From Oscillospiraceae bacterium (GTDB lineage: Bacteria; Bacillota; Clostridia; Oscillospirales; Ruminococcaceae), in the NCBI GenBank assembly GCA_017483465.1, contig JAFUWN010000038.1:1-40532 (forward strand): DNA of 40,532 nt. Reading direction: 5' to 3'. Each line of letters begins with the position of its first letter. Position 1 is the stretch's first letter. Positions 33,224 through 40,532 of the stretch are shown piece by piece. A program made the translations under genes and the position numbers. Under the pieces are notes generated by a model. The model did not search any database. It saw nothing but the letters and a program-made list of their open reading frames with translations, and was not told where the DNA came from.

Positions 33224-34471
33224 TTACTGAATCTGATACAGACGGTTGCCGCCGTCACGCTTTGCGGCATGAAGAGCAGAGTCCATTTTCATCAGAAGCG
33301 TATTTACATCTAAGTTATCACTGGGCAGATAGTGATACAGGCTGGAAGATACGGTTGTCTGTACCGGGATATTGGCAACCAGTGTGGGCTGGCCGATACC
33401 CTGACGAATCTGTTCAGCGAGCTGCTGAGCCTGCAGGTCAGATACATGCTCATAGAATACCATACAGAATTCATTGCCGGAGATATTGAACATTTCAGCA
33501 TATTCGGAATATTCTGTCTTGAGTCTTTCTGCAACAGTAGCAAGATATTCGTCGCCGAATTCATAGCCGTACATGTCATTGATCATACGGAAGTTGTCAA
33601 TATCGAATACGGCAATATTGAACTGTGCGTTGCCGATGAGCTGGGAAAGGCTTTCATCGAGGGCATATCTGTTTTTCATACCGGTGAGGATGTTGGTCAT
33701 AGCGGAGTCCATGAGCTTTTTCTTGGACTTTGTCAGACGGTTGCCGGCTTCTGTCAGTTCCTGTTCTTTCTGACGCATTTCAACGATAGAATTGATCTGG
33801 GACTGACCAATAATCCACAGGAAGACAACAGTAGCAACAAGCATTACTGTCAGGCCGCCCTGTGCCCAGCCACGCATGTTCTTGGCATTGTATTCCTGAA
33901 TCTGTCCGGTTTTGGTACTAAGTTCTACTGTAGCCTGAAGCATTTCGGCCGCTGTGATCTGAAGCGGAGCAAGTTCCTGGTTATAGATATCCATACCGGC
34001 TTCATGGGACATTGCCACAACTTCGTCTTTTACGTCACTGATTTTTCTTCTGTAAGCATCGATTGCGTAAACAGCACCTGTAAATCTTTTCTGAATGGTT
34101 TCATCCTGATACAGGTCTAATTTTTTATATTCCTCCAGTTTCTTGTCAATGTCACCGAACTTACTGATATTTTTCTCTGTTGTTTCCTGAGCAACTCTTG
34201 CAATTTCAGGGGTATCCAGACTGGAGATCAGGAGCAGGACATTTTCATTGATGTCACCGAAATCCTGCTGAATTTCAGCGATAGTATTTGCAGAAGTCAG
34301 GTTTTCCTGCAAAACGTCACGGGTTCTGACATACACGGCATTCTGAATCAGCATGTTTACCACTGTAACCACAATAATTACCGTGCCCATGATACCGTAC
34401 ATTCTGGCGACTCTGCGGATTGTCTTGTCTCGTCTTAAACTAAGGTCAAAGCCTCTGCCTTTTTTAGCCAT
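33224..34471 (-). CDS. Transmembrane sensor with degenerate GGDEF domain
   Basis: 415 aa. Basic start, membrane segment 1 (~24-45, GIMGTVIIVVTVVNML), an extracytoplasmic helical domain of ~165 residues resembling four-helix-bundle chemoreceptor sensors, membrane segment 2 (~210-228), a short coiled stretch, then a GGDEF-fold domain (~255-415). The fold's hallmarks LTGMKNRYAL, VFDIDNFRMINDMYGYEFGDEYL are present, but the signature GGDEF reads SGNEF, and the RxxD inhibitory site is absent (SEYA there). Active diguanylate cyclases usually need Asp/Glu at the third position. The protein may have lost cyclase activity or act as a nucleotide-binding signalling module. It is last in an operon with two sugar-binding lipoproteins. 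Confidence 0.88.
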   Translation of the reverse strand: MAKKGRGFDLSLRRDKTIRRVARMYGIMGTVIIVVTVVNMLIQNAVYVRTRDVLQENLTSANTIAEIQQDFGDINENVLLLISSLDTPEIARVAQETTEKNISKFGDIDKKLEEYKKLDLYQDETIQKRFTGAVYAIDAYRRKISDVKDEVVAMSHEAGMDIYNQELAPLQITAAEMLQATVELSTKTGQIQEYNAKNMRGWAQGGLTVMLVATVVFLWIIGQSQINSIVEMRQKEQELTEAGNRLTKSKKKLMDSAMTNILTGMKNRYALDESLSQLIGNAQFNIAVFDIDNFRMINDMYGYEFGDEYLATVAERLKTEYSEYAEMFNISGNEFCMVFYEHVSDLQAQQLAEQIRQGIGQPTLVANIPVQTTVSSSLYHYLPSDNLDVNTLLMKMDSALHAAKRDGGNRLYQIQ

Positions 34472-34494
34472 TTTGAATTTCTCCTTCTTGATGA

Positions 34495-35601
34495 TTAATT
34501 ATTGATGAGGAACTGTACATCATCATCATTGATATTATCAGCTGTTACCTGTACGACTCCGGTGTCTACCAGAGACGGAATCGGCGTGCCGTTTGCGACA
34601 TCCACCGCATATCTGACACCGAGATAGCCCATGTTATAGGGATTCTGAATCAAAGTCGTATTCAGGATATTCTTGCTCAGATACATTTCTGCACTTTTTC
34701 CGTCATTTTCAAAATAGTCAAAGCCGACAACATAGACTTCGCCTTGTTTGCCGAGTTCGGAAATGGCTTCACATGCACCCCATGCACCTTTTCTGTTGGT
34801 TGCAAAAATCAGATCGACATGATCTTCGTTAATTAATTTTACGGCCTGTTCTTTGGATTTGCTCCAGTCGCTCTCACCGTCGAGCACCTCTGCGATTTTA
34901 ATACCGGAATAAGAAACGGCTTCGGTAGTTGCTTCTTCTGTCTGCACGGGATTGCCGTCCGCATCGGTTCCTTCGGGGAGGGAATTATTCTGCTTCGAGC
35001 CGGAACCTGCGGCCATTTCGGGGGGAGCTTCCACTTTGCCCTCCATCTGGTCGAGGAAACCTTCACGGCGTTCGGTTGCGGTAGAAGCGGCACCGTGATA
35101 GATGACACCGACAGTGCCTTCATTGTTGAGCAGTTCGGCCGCACGTCTTGCGGCGGCTTCTCCGGCATTTTTGTTCATTGTGCCGATATAGGAAACTCTG
35201 CCCTCGTAAGTGACATCAGAGTCAATTGTGATAATCGGGATTCCGGCAGCTGTGGCAGAAGCGAGCACTTCGTTTTCTGACTCCGGATCACAGGCGGCCA
35301 GCACGATGGCATCTACTTTCTGATTGACAGCATCCTGAATGATCGGGATCTGAGCTTCGGCAGTTTCTTCCTGAGGACCCATTTTCATGATATTGACAGT
35401 TGTGCCGTATTCTGCCTGAAGGTCGTCACAGGCAGACCATACAGGATTCCAGTAAGTAGAATTAATATCTTTGACAATGACTGCAATATTGACAGTTTTT
35501 TTGCTGCTTTCAGGACTTTTCTGACAGCCTGTGAAAGGCATTACAGACAGAGCCATAATTCCAGCCAGAGCAAATTTTAAAATTCCGGATTTTCTTTTCA
35601 T
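34495..35601 (-). CDS. Sugar-binding lipoprotein (RbsB/galactose type), copy 2
   Basis: 368 aa. Signal with lipobox PFTGC (Cys ~26), then a type I periplasmic-binding fold: IAVIVKDINSTYWNP, VDAIVLAACDP, IPIITIDSDV, YIGTMNKNAGE, IFATNRKGAWGACEAI, VVGFDYF, QNPYNMGYLGVRYAVD. An extra acidic, low-complexity insertion (~185-225, containing SGSKQNNSLPEGTDADG) sits in one lobe and is not in copy 1. The C-terminus DNINDDDVQFLINN matches copy 1. Would bind a sugar or autoinducer-like ligand at the cell surface. No permease or ATPase genes are nearby, so uptake is not its evident use. 35 bases after copy 1, 23 before the GGDEF gene. Confidence 0.92.
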   Translation of the reverse strand: MKRKSGILKFALAGIMALSVMPFTGCQKSPESSKKTVNIAVIVKDINSTYWNPVWSACDDLQAEYGTTVNIMKMGPQEETAEAQIPIIQDAVNQKVDAIVLAACDPESENEVLASATAAGIPIITIDSDVTYEGRVSYIGTMNKNAGEAAARRAAELLNNEGTVGVIYHGAASTATERREGFLDQMEGKVEAPPEMAAGSGSKQNNSLPEGTDADGNPVQTEEATTEAVSYSGIKIAEVLDGESDWSKSKEQAVKLINEDHVDLIFATNRKGAWGACEAISELGKQGEVYVVGFDYFENDGKSAEMYLSKNILNTTLIQNPYNMGYLGVRYAVDVANGTPIPSLVDTGVVQVTADNINDDDVQFLINN

Positions 35602-35636
35602 AGCGACATGTTCCTCCTAAATAGATATATTAAAAC

Positions 35637-36695
35637 TTATTTTTGTATCGGATTGATCAGGAACTGAATATCTTCGTTATTCAGATTATCACTTGTTACC
35701 AGTGTCACACTGGTGATCAGTTCCGAAAGCAGTTCATCGGTCTTTCCCTGAATTGCTGAATCGGCATATTTTACACCGAGATAGCCCATATTATAGGGAT
35801 TCTGTACAATCGTACCGGAAAGCGTGCCGTCCTGAATATAGCTTATTTCTTTATTTGAAGCATTGAATCCGATTACTTTGACTTCTCCGTTTTTTCCCAT
35901 TTCAGCGATGGCCTCACAGATACCGGTGGTACTGTTTTCGTTTGTACCGTAGATCAGTTTGACATCCGGATAATTCTGGAGGATCGCCTGTGTCTGTTTG
36001 TTTGCTGTTTCCAGTTCGTTTTCACAGTATTTTGTTGCGACGATATGATATTTGGAATCTGAAATTTTTGCGGTTTTCTTTTCACCGCCGTCATCAACGG
36101 GCACATCCACAGCAATTTCTTCTCCGGAGAGCTGATCTTTAAAGCCCTGAATCCGTTCAATTGCCGTCTGAGATTTCTCGACATGGCCGACAATGGCAAT
36201 ATTACCGCCTTCGGGGAGCAGTTCCATCACTTCACGGGCAGCCACCGAACCGGCCGAAACATTATCGGAACCGATATAGGCCAGCCTGCCTTCATAAGTG
36301 ACATCGGAGTCGACCGTAATGACGGGGATTCCCTTGGAAGCGGCTTTATCCAGTGTCACATTCAGCCCCTCCACATCATTGGGGGCAATGACAATGGCAC
36401 TGACATCTCTGGAAACGGCATCTTCCACCATTTTGATCTGTTCATTCAGTTCTGTATCATTGGCAGTTGCCTGATAGGTAATTGTATAACCAAATTCGGA
36501 CCCGGCATCTTCCGCACCGAGGCGGACAGCGTCCCAGAACTGTACGCCCTGAGCCTTACAGATCACGGCGATTTCTCCGCCGCTTCCTAAACTTGGTTTC
36601 GGATGTCTGTTACAGCCGGCAGCGTTCAGGCTCATGGAAAGTGCAAGGACTGCAAGTATGGTTCTGCGAACTTTTCGTCCTGTATTTCTGTTCAT
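35637..36695 (-). CDS. Sugar-binding lipoprotein (RbsB/galactose type), copy 1
   Basis: 352 aa. Lipobox LNAAGC (Cys ~28), then the same fold as its neighbour: IAVICKAQGVQFWDAVRLG, VSAIVIAPNDVEGL, IPVITVDSDVTYEGRLAYIGSDN, NIAIVGHVEKSQTAIERIQGF, KLIYGTNENSTTGICEAIAEMG, VKVIGFNASN, QNPYNMGYLGVKYADS, ending DNLNNEDIQFLIN. Shared stretches (DSDVTYEGR, QNPYNMGYLGV) show a gene duplication. The ATG at 36695 has AAAGGAG about 10 bases upstream. First gene of the operon, with a good extended -10 promoter. Probably surface ligand capture, perhaps to inform the GGDEF-type sensor. Confidence 0.92.
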   Translation of the reverse strand: MNRNTGRKVRRTILAVLALSMSLNAAGCNRHPKPSLGSGGEIAVICKAQGVQFWDAVRLGAEDAGSEFGYTITYQATANDTELNEQIKMVEDAVSRDVSAIVIAPNDVEGLNVTLDKAASKGIPVITVDSDVTYEGRLAYIGSDNVSAGSVAAREVMELLPEGGNIAIVGHVEKSQTAIERIQGFKDQLSGEEIAVDVPVDDGGEKKTAKISDSKYHIVATKYCENELETANKQTQAILQNYPDVKLIYGTNENSTTGICEAIAEMGKNGEVKVIGFNASNKEISYIQDGTLSGTIVQNPYNMGYLGVKYADSAIQGKTDELLSELITSVTLVTSDNLNNEDIQFLINPIQK

Positions 36696-36792
36696 AACCT
36701 GAATTCTCCTTTCTGTTTATGATAGCATAAAAAATAAAAACACAAATAAAATTCCGCACATATTCTGGTTTGTGCAGTCATATTCATTGTTT

Positions 36793-36821
36793 ATTATAGC
36801 ATATTTCTTTCTGAAATACAA
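36793..36821 (-). promoter_or_regulatory. Promoter of the sugar-binding/GGDEF operon
   Basis: Minus strand: TTGTAT (36821-36816), 17 bases, TATAAT (36798-36793) with TGC before it (extended -10). It lies in the 415-base divergent gap 36696-37110; the leader of about 95 bases is AT-rich without a clear hairpin. Confidence 0.75.
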
Positions 36822-36969
36822 GTGCTAAATATGACGAAAATAAAACATAAAATCTGTCTATTTTTTCCCCCGTCCGATTTCGGCTGTCCGTCTTTGGTGC
36901 GATATGCAATATTTTTCTTCCGTTTTTTTGTGAGAAACGGAAAATTTCAGAAAAACAATCCAGAATCTA

Positions 36970-36998
36970 TTGACAATTCGGTGAACACATGCTATAAT
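36970..36998 (+). promoter_or_regulatory. Perfect-consensus promoter of the LRR/kinase/VWA operon
   Basis: TTGACA (36970-36975), 17 bases, TATAAT (36993-36998) with TGC before it: exact in both boxes plus an extended -10. Predicted start near 37005, leader about 105 bases. Between this and the divergent promoter (36822-36969) I see nothing else. Confidence 0.92.
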
Positions 36999-37045
36999 TT
37001 TAATAAATGTGTAATCACTATACAGCGGACAGGCAGGCTGCCTTT

Positions 37046-37075
37046 CCGGGATTCCTGTATTTTTTTGGAATCCGG
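37046..37075 (+). promoter_or_regulatory. Hairpin in the leader of the LRR/kinase/VWA operon
   Basis: CCGGGATTCC pairs with GGAATCCGG (one bulged G) across an 11-base T-rich loop. A second small AGGCAG/CTGCCT inverted repeat lies just upstream (37031-37043). The leader is structured but fits no riboswitch I know. Confidence 0.4.
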
Positions 37076-37110
37076 TTCTGCAAATAAGTTGAATGGGAGG
37101 ATATATCTTT

Positions 37111-38220
37111 ATGGTCAATGTAGCAGGCTTTGAAAACACAATCGCTGTCAGTCAGAAACTCAAAGGCATGGTTCAGCAGTTCGGTGATGAAATTCTGAAC
37201 AACCCGGACAAATTCGTTTCTTTGATGAATGATTTTATCCCGGAATATGAAAAAGAACGCAGGCTTCTGAAAAATGTTGTCAAGAGCGATGTGCTGACAA
37301 AAATGAGAAGAAGCGATAACCAGAATATCGCAGAAATGAAAGCAAAAGAATATATGATGAACGAAATGTTCCTGTCAGAAGGAGCAGTAGAATTCGTAAT
37401 GGTATGCTTTACCTATCTGCTTGACTGGAATTATGAAACCACAATGCCGGAACAGGGTGCGGTTGCCGCTCCTGCACAGGCATTCCCGGCACAGCCGCAG
37501 TATACGGCTGCCCCGAATCCGTTCGGCGGTGTCCCGATGGCAGGTTATGCACCGCCTCCGATGGCACAGCCCGCCGCTGCTCCGCAGCCGGTGATTCCGC
37601 AGGCCGCTCCTGCACCGCAGATTCAGCCGGCTTCTCCGCAGATTCAGGCCGCACAGCCGGAAGAAAACCCGGTTGTCTTTGCTGCTTCCGATGCGGCACG
37701 TTCCAGACTGCGCGGCAATGTCAAAGTGCCGGGCGGCTATACCACACTTGACAATTTCTGTTTTGACGGCTTCAGCTTTATGAAAAATATCGAACTGCCG
37801 GCAACACTGATCACAATCGGCGACTATGCTTTCTCCGAGTGCAAGCGTCTGAAATCCGTCACGATTCCGCCGAGTGTCCGCATTATCCGTCAGGGTGCTT
37901 TCAGTTCCTGCGGCAAGCTGACAAGAGTCAACGTTCCCAACGGCGTGACAGAGATTGCAGACAATACGTTTGAATTCTGCCATAATCTGGAAATTGTCGA
38001 ACTGCCCAACACACTCCTGAGTATTGGCAACGGTGCATTTCAGGGCTGTGAAAGCCTGAGAAAGCTTTTTGTTCCGGAAAACGTGAAGCAGATTGCAGAC
38101 GATGCGTTCAAGCAGTGTCTTTATCTGACAGTCAAGTGCTATGACAATTCCTATGTTCACAAGTTCTGTCTGGACAACGGCATCAAAACCGAAGTTGTCA
38201 GCAAGGGCGGTTTATTCTGA
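37111..38220 (+). CDS. LRR (BspA-type) protein with N-terminal helical domain
   Basis: 369 aa. Residues ~1-115 are a helical domain (VSQKLKGMVQQFGDEILNN, LMNDFIPEYEKERRLLKNVV, MNEMFLSEGAVEFVM), of a kind I associate with bacterial signalling proteins but cannot name. Residues ~115-190 are a Pro/Ala/Gln-rich linker. Residues ~200-345 hold five LRR_5 repeats of ~23 residues (for example IELPATLITIGDYAFSECKRL, SVTIPPSVRIIRQGAFSSCGKL). No signal peptide, so it should be cytoplasmic, unlike secreted BspA proteins. The ATG at 37111 has GGGAGG 10 bases upstream; an in-frame ATG at 37093 overlaps that site and is rejected. The leading gene of the kinase/VWA operon, so perhaps a scaffold or substrate of the kinase (inference). 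Confidence 0.88.
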   Translation: MVNVAGFENTIAVSQKLKGMVQQFGDEILNNPDKFVSLMNDFIPEYEKERRLLKNVVKSDVLTKMRRSDNQNIAEMKAKEYMMNEMFLSEGAVEFVMVCFTYLLDWNYETTMPEQGAVAAPAQAFPAQPQYTAAPNPFGGVPMAGYAPPPMAQPAAAPQPVIPQAAPAPQIQPASPQIQAAQPEENPVVFAASDAARSRLRGNVKVPGGYTTLDNFCFDGFSFMKNIELPATLITIGDYAFSECKRLKSVTIPPSVRIIRQGAFSSCGKLTRVNVPNGVTEIADNTFEFCHNLEIVELPNTLLSIGNGAFQGCESLRKLFVPENVKQIADDAFKQCLYLTVKCYDNSYVHKFCLDNGIKTEVVSKGGLF

Positions 38221-38241
38221 TTAAATTTTTATAATACTCCG

Positions 38242-38264
38242 AAACAGAGCAAGCGTTGCTGTTT
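38242..38264 (+). other. Bulged hairpin between the LRR and kinase genes
   Basis: AAACAG-(AG)-CAA pairs with TTGCTGTTT around a GCG loop, followed by ATAATTTTAG. Possibly a weak terminator that lowers expression of the distal genes. Confidence 0.4.
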
Positions 38265-38298
38265 ATAATTTTAGTTTCAGAAAGGGATGAGTTCAAAC

Positions 38299-39660
38299 AT
38301 GGTTGAACTGCAAATCGGGCAGTATGTCGAGATGGAATACGGCGGTGCTGCCAGAGTAAAGAAAGTCCTCGGACAAGGCGGTCAGGGCATTGTTTACTTA
38401 GTGGAATTCAATAATATGGACTATGCACTCAAATGGTATGATATTGACAAGATGCGTAATCCGAAAGCATTCCGCCAGAACATTGCAAGCAATATCAATG
38501 ACGGTGCTCCGAGCAAAAAATTTCTGTGGCCGAAGTATCTGACCAAGCAGATTCCCGGAGCAGACACGTTCGGCTATCTGATGGATCTGCGTCCGCAGGG
38601 GTATGACTCGTTTGTAGATATTCTCAATACTTACAAGCTGGATGTCGATCCTCTTACCGGCAAGGCCATCAAAGTACCTGTCCAGTTCAAGAGCCTGTAT
38701 GCCATGGTAACGGCAGTGATCAATATTGTCAATGCATTCCGCCAGTTGCACAGAGCCGGCAAGAGCTACCAGGACCTGAACGACGGCGGTTTCTTTATTA
38801 ATATTAAAACAGGCGATATTCTGGTCTGCGACTGCGACAACATCGCACCGGACGGCAGCAACTTTGGTATCGGCGGCAAGCCGGGCTATATGGCTCCCGA
38901 AGTTGTAAGAGGCCTGAAAAAGCCTGATGTTCAGACCGACAAATATTCCCTCGCTGTTGTCCTGTTTAAATTATTATTCAGAGGCGACCCGATGGAAGGC
39001 GAAAAAGTAGTAAAGGACATCTGTCTGACAGAGACTTCCGAATTAAAGCACTACGGCTCCAATGCAGTCTTTGTTTATGACCCGAATGATACTTCCAACA
39101 GACCGGTCAGAGGCATTCATGACAATGTCATCAAATTCTGGAAGATCTATCCGCCTTATGTCCGTGAAGCCTTTATCCACTCGTTCACAGTCGGCATTTC
39201 CGACCCGAACAAGAGAATCATCGAAAACGAATGGCAGAGATTATTCATCCGCCTGCGTTCCGAAATTGTTTCCTGCACCTGCGGCAGAACCAACTTCACC
39301 ACCATGTTCCGCAAGGCCGAAGACAACCCCAATTTCTTCATGTGCCCCCGGTGCGGAAATTATATTGCAAGCCTGCAATTCAACAACCGTGACTATCGTG
39401 TGCCGCTGTATCTGGGCTATAAATTCTATGCCTGCGAAACTGTCAAGAATTCTGACGATTTCGAGACCGTCACCGGCGAGGTAGTAGAAAACAAGCTCCG
39501 CCCCGGCATGATGGGCGTGAAGAACTGCTCCGGCAAGTCGTGGCGTGTCAAGATGCCTGACGGCAATTTCTACGCTGCTCCCTCCGGAAAGGGCTTCCCG
39601 TTATGGGAAAAGCTGGAAATTGACTTTGGCGACGGCATCACAGCAAAAATCGAAGATTGA
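38299..39660 (+). CDS. Protein-kinase-like protein with C-terminal zinc ribbon (Ter-type kinase)
   Basis: 453 aa. Kinase fold: glycine loop GQGGQG (25-30), ATP lysine in YALKWYD (K45), catalytic loop SYQDLNDGGFF (~156-166) where HRD-K--N reads YQD-N--G, metal-binding CDCDNI in place of DFG, GYMAPEVVRG (APE), and DKYSLAVVLFKLLFRG. After ~320 comes a zinc ribbon with CTCGRTNF and FFMCPRCGNYI, then a C-terminal beta domain. This matches kinases paired with TerY VWA proteins in TerY-P units. The changed HRD/DFG residues occur in that group, but activity is unproven. I chose the ATG at 38299 because AAAGGG abuts the one at 38287. Second gene of the operon; the VWA gene follows after 38 bases. Confidence 0.88.
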   Translation: MVELQIGQYVEMEYGGAARVKKVLGQGGQGIVYLVEFNNMDYALKWYDIDKMRNPKAFRQNIASNINDGAPSKKFLWPKYLTKQIPGADTFGYLMDLRPQGYDSFVDILNTYKLDVDPLTGKAIKVPVQFKSLYAMVTAVINIVNAFRQLHRAGKSYQDLNDGGFFINIKTGDILVCDCDNIAPDGSNFGIGGKPGYMAPEVVRGLKKPDVQTDKYSLAVVLFKLLFRGDPMEGEKVVKDICLTETSELKHYGSNAVFVYDPNDTSNRPVRGIHDNVIKFWKIYPPYVREAFIHSFTVGISDPNKRIIENEWQRLFIRLRSEIVSCTCGRTNFTTMFRKAEDNPNFFMCPRCGNYIASLQFNNRDYRVPLYLGYKFYACETVKNSDDFETVTGEVVENKLRPGMMGVKNCSGKSWRVKMPDGNFYAAPSGKGFPLWEKLEIDFGDGITAKIED

Positions 39661-39698
39661 ACTCCGGCAAAAAATAAGCATAAGAAAAGGTGAAAACT

Positions 39699-40532
39699 AT
39701 GAATGAAGAAATGGAAAACAATCTGGACTTCGATGACGGCCTGGGCGACGACCTCGGCGGTTTCGGCGGCGATGACGGTTTCGGTGATTTCGATGATTTC
39801 ATGAACTTCGACGATGACGACCCGCTGAATGCCACAGGTGTTTCCAGAAAAAGTCTGGTCATCTTCTTCCTGATTGATACTTCCGGCAGTATGAAAGGCA
39901 CCAAAATGGGCGAGCTGAATGCTGTTATGGAAGAACTGATTCCGGAAATCCGGCGTGTCGGTGAAGCGGATACCGATGTCAAGATTGCGGTTCTGACGTT
40001 CTCGACATCCGTAATGTGGATGTATTCAGAACCGATCTCAATTGAAGAATTTGAATGGACAAGACTCCGTGCAGACGGTGTCACAAGCATGGGTGCGGCA
40101 TTTAAGGAACTGAATATCAGAATGTCCCGTAACAGCTTCCTGAATTCTCCTTCCCTGTCCTTTGCCCCTGTTATTTTCCTTATGACAGACGGCTATCCGT
40201 CTGACGACTACAAAGAAGGTCTGGCAGCACTCCAGCAGAACAGCTGGTATAAATACGGTCTGAAAACTGCACTGGGCATCGGAAAAGAAGCCGATGACGA
40301 CATGCTTGCAGAATTCACAGGCACAAAAGACACGGTAGTACATGCCTATTCCGGCGGGCAGCTGGCACATCTGATCAAAGTCATTGCCGTAACATCCTCG
40401 CAGATAGGCAGTAAGAGCATGACGCTCTCTGACGATTCCGGTCACGAACTGGGCATGGAAGACGTATTTGAAACCAAGCAGAAAATGCTGGGTCAGCAGA
40501 TTCAGGAAATCATCAAATCCGAAGGCTATGGC
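39699..40532 (+). CDS. TerY-like VWA-domain protein (3' end outside window)
   Basis: 278 codons are visible. The first ~48 residues are a Gly/Asp-rich acidic tail (repeats of GDD, FDD, GGFGG). The VWA domain (~50-240) has an intact MIDAS: FLIDTSGSMKG (DxSxS), the Thr in TSMGAAF, and MTDGYPSDD (Asp). It includes FSTSVMWMY and SYKYGLKTALGIG-like strands. This is the form of TerY proteins, which bind metal ions and partner with a kinase and a PP2C phosphatase. AAAAGG lies 7-8 bases before the ATG at 39699. The frame continues beyond 40532. The acidic leader is not typical of TerY and may bind Ca2+ or a basic partner. Confidence 0.9.
   Translation, partial: MNEEMENNLDFDDGLGDDLGGFGGDDGFGDFDDFMNFDDDDPLNATGVSRKSLVIFFLIDTSGSMKGTKMGELNAVMEELIPEIRRVGEADTDVKIAVLTFSTSVMWMYSEPISIEEFEWTRLRADGVTSMGAAFKELNIRMSRNSFLNSPSLSFAPVIFLMTDGYPSDDYKEGLAALQQNSWYKYGLKTALGIGKEADDDMLAEFTGTKDTVVHAYSGGQLAHLIKVIAVTSSQIGSKSMTLSDDSGHELGMEDVFETKQKMLGQQIQEIIKSEGYG

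Noticed and set aside
34495-36695. Complete sugar ABC transporter
   Set aside because: Only two binding lipoproteins are present; neither permease nor ATPase genes are found on either side within the window.

Overview
The window looks like chromosomal DNA of a low-to-moderate GC Gram-positive anaerobe, most likely a Ruminococcus-like member of the Clostridia. This is inferred from gene style (AGGAGG ribosome sites, TTGACA/TATAAT promoters with 17-base spacers, lipoproteins, Cna-B adhesin, DUF975, class II aldolase) and not from a database search. I saw no rRNA, tRNA, CRISPR array, insertion sequence or phage gene. All coordinates and domain calls come from reading the sequence.

Layout. (1) 1-4218, minus: a very large secreted adhesin, cut by the window edge, with a choice-of-anchor-A-like region and at least four complete Cna-B/SpaA-like repeats. 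(2) 4456-14852, minus: a Ter (tellurium/stress response) cluster. A P-type Ca2+ ATPase leads four TerD/TerA-type proteins. An internal terminator follows, then an unusual degenerate AAA+/TerD fusion, then a nucleotide-type biosynthetic module (HpcH/CitE-like, PRTase-TRSP, PRTase-PELOTA/StiP, HAD phosphatase). (3) 15138-18842, plus: purL, divergent from the Ca2+ ATPase. (4) 18890-19916: a small XRE regulator, a divergent 80-aa unknown and a BofC-C-like membrane protein. (5) 20154-23635, plus: a class A penicillin-binding protein followed by an RlmL-type THUMP methyltransferase. (6) 23828-26003: a DUF975 membrane protein with an Asn/Gln-rich tail, and divergent fba. (7) 26177-30380: a Ser/Glu/Thr-rich surface protein, a possible gene remnant, a lipoprotein, a bifunctional NAD(P)HX repair enzyme and a DUF6106-like protein. 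(8) 30479-33068, minus: nitroreductase, small unknown, NahK-like sugar kinase and metallophosphoesterase in one operon. (9) 33224-36695, minus: two duplicated sugar-binding lipoproteins followed by a transmembrane GGDEF protein whose signature is degenerate, with no transporter genes. (10) 37111-40532, plus: an LRR protein, a Ser/Thr-kinase-like protein with a zinc ribbon and a TerY-like VWA protein running off the window.

How they may work together. Regions 2 and 10 look like the two halves of a Ter-type stress system: Ca2+-binding TerD proteins with a Ca2+ pump and a small-molecule biosynthesis module on one side, and the kinase/VWA signalling unit on the other, about 22 kb apart and separated by housekeeping genes. 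Region 9 looks like a two-binding-protein/one-sensor unit. The best candidates for something undescribed are the AAA+/TerD fusion, which has lost the usual catalytic and Ca2+-site residues, and the sugar-binding-lipoprotein/GGDEF unit.
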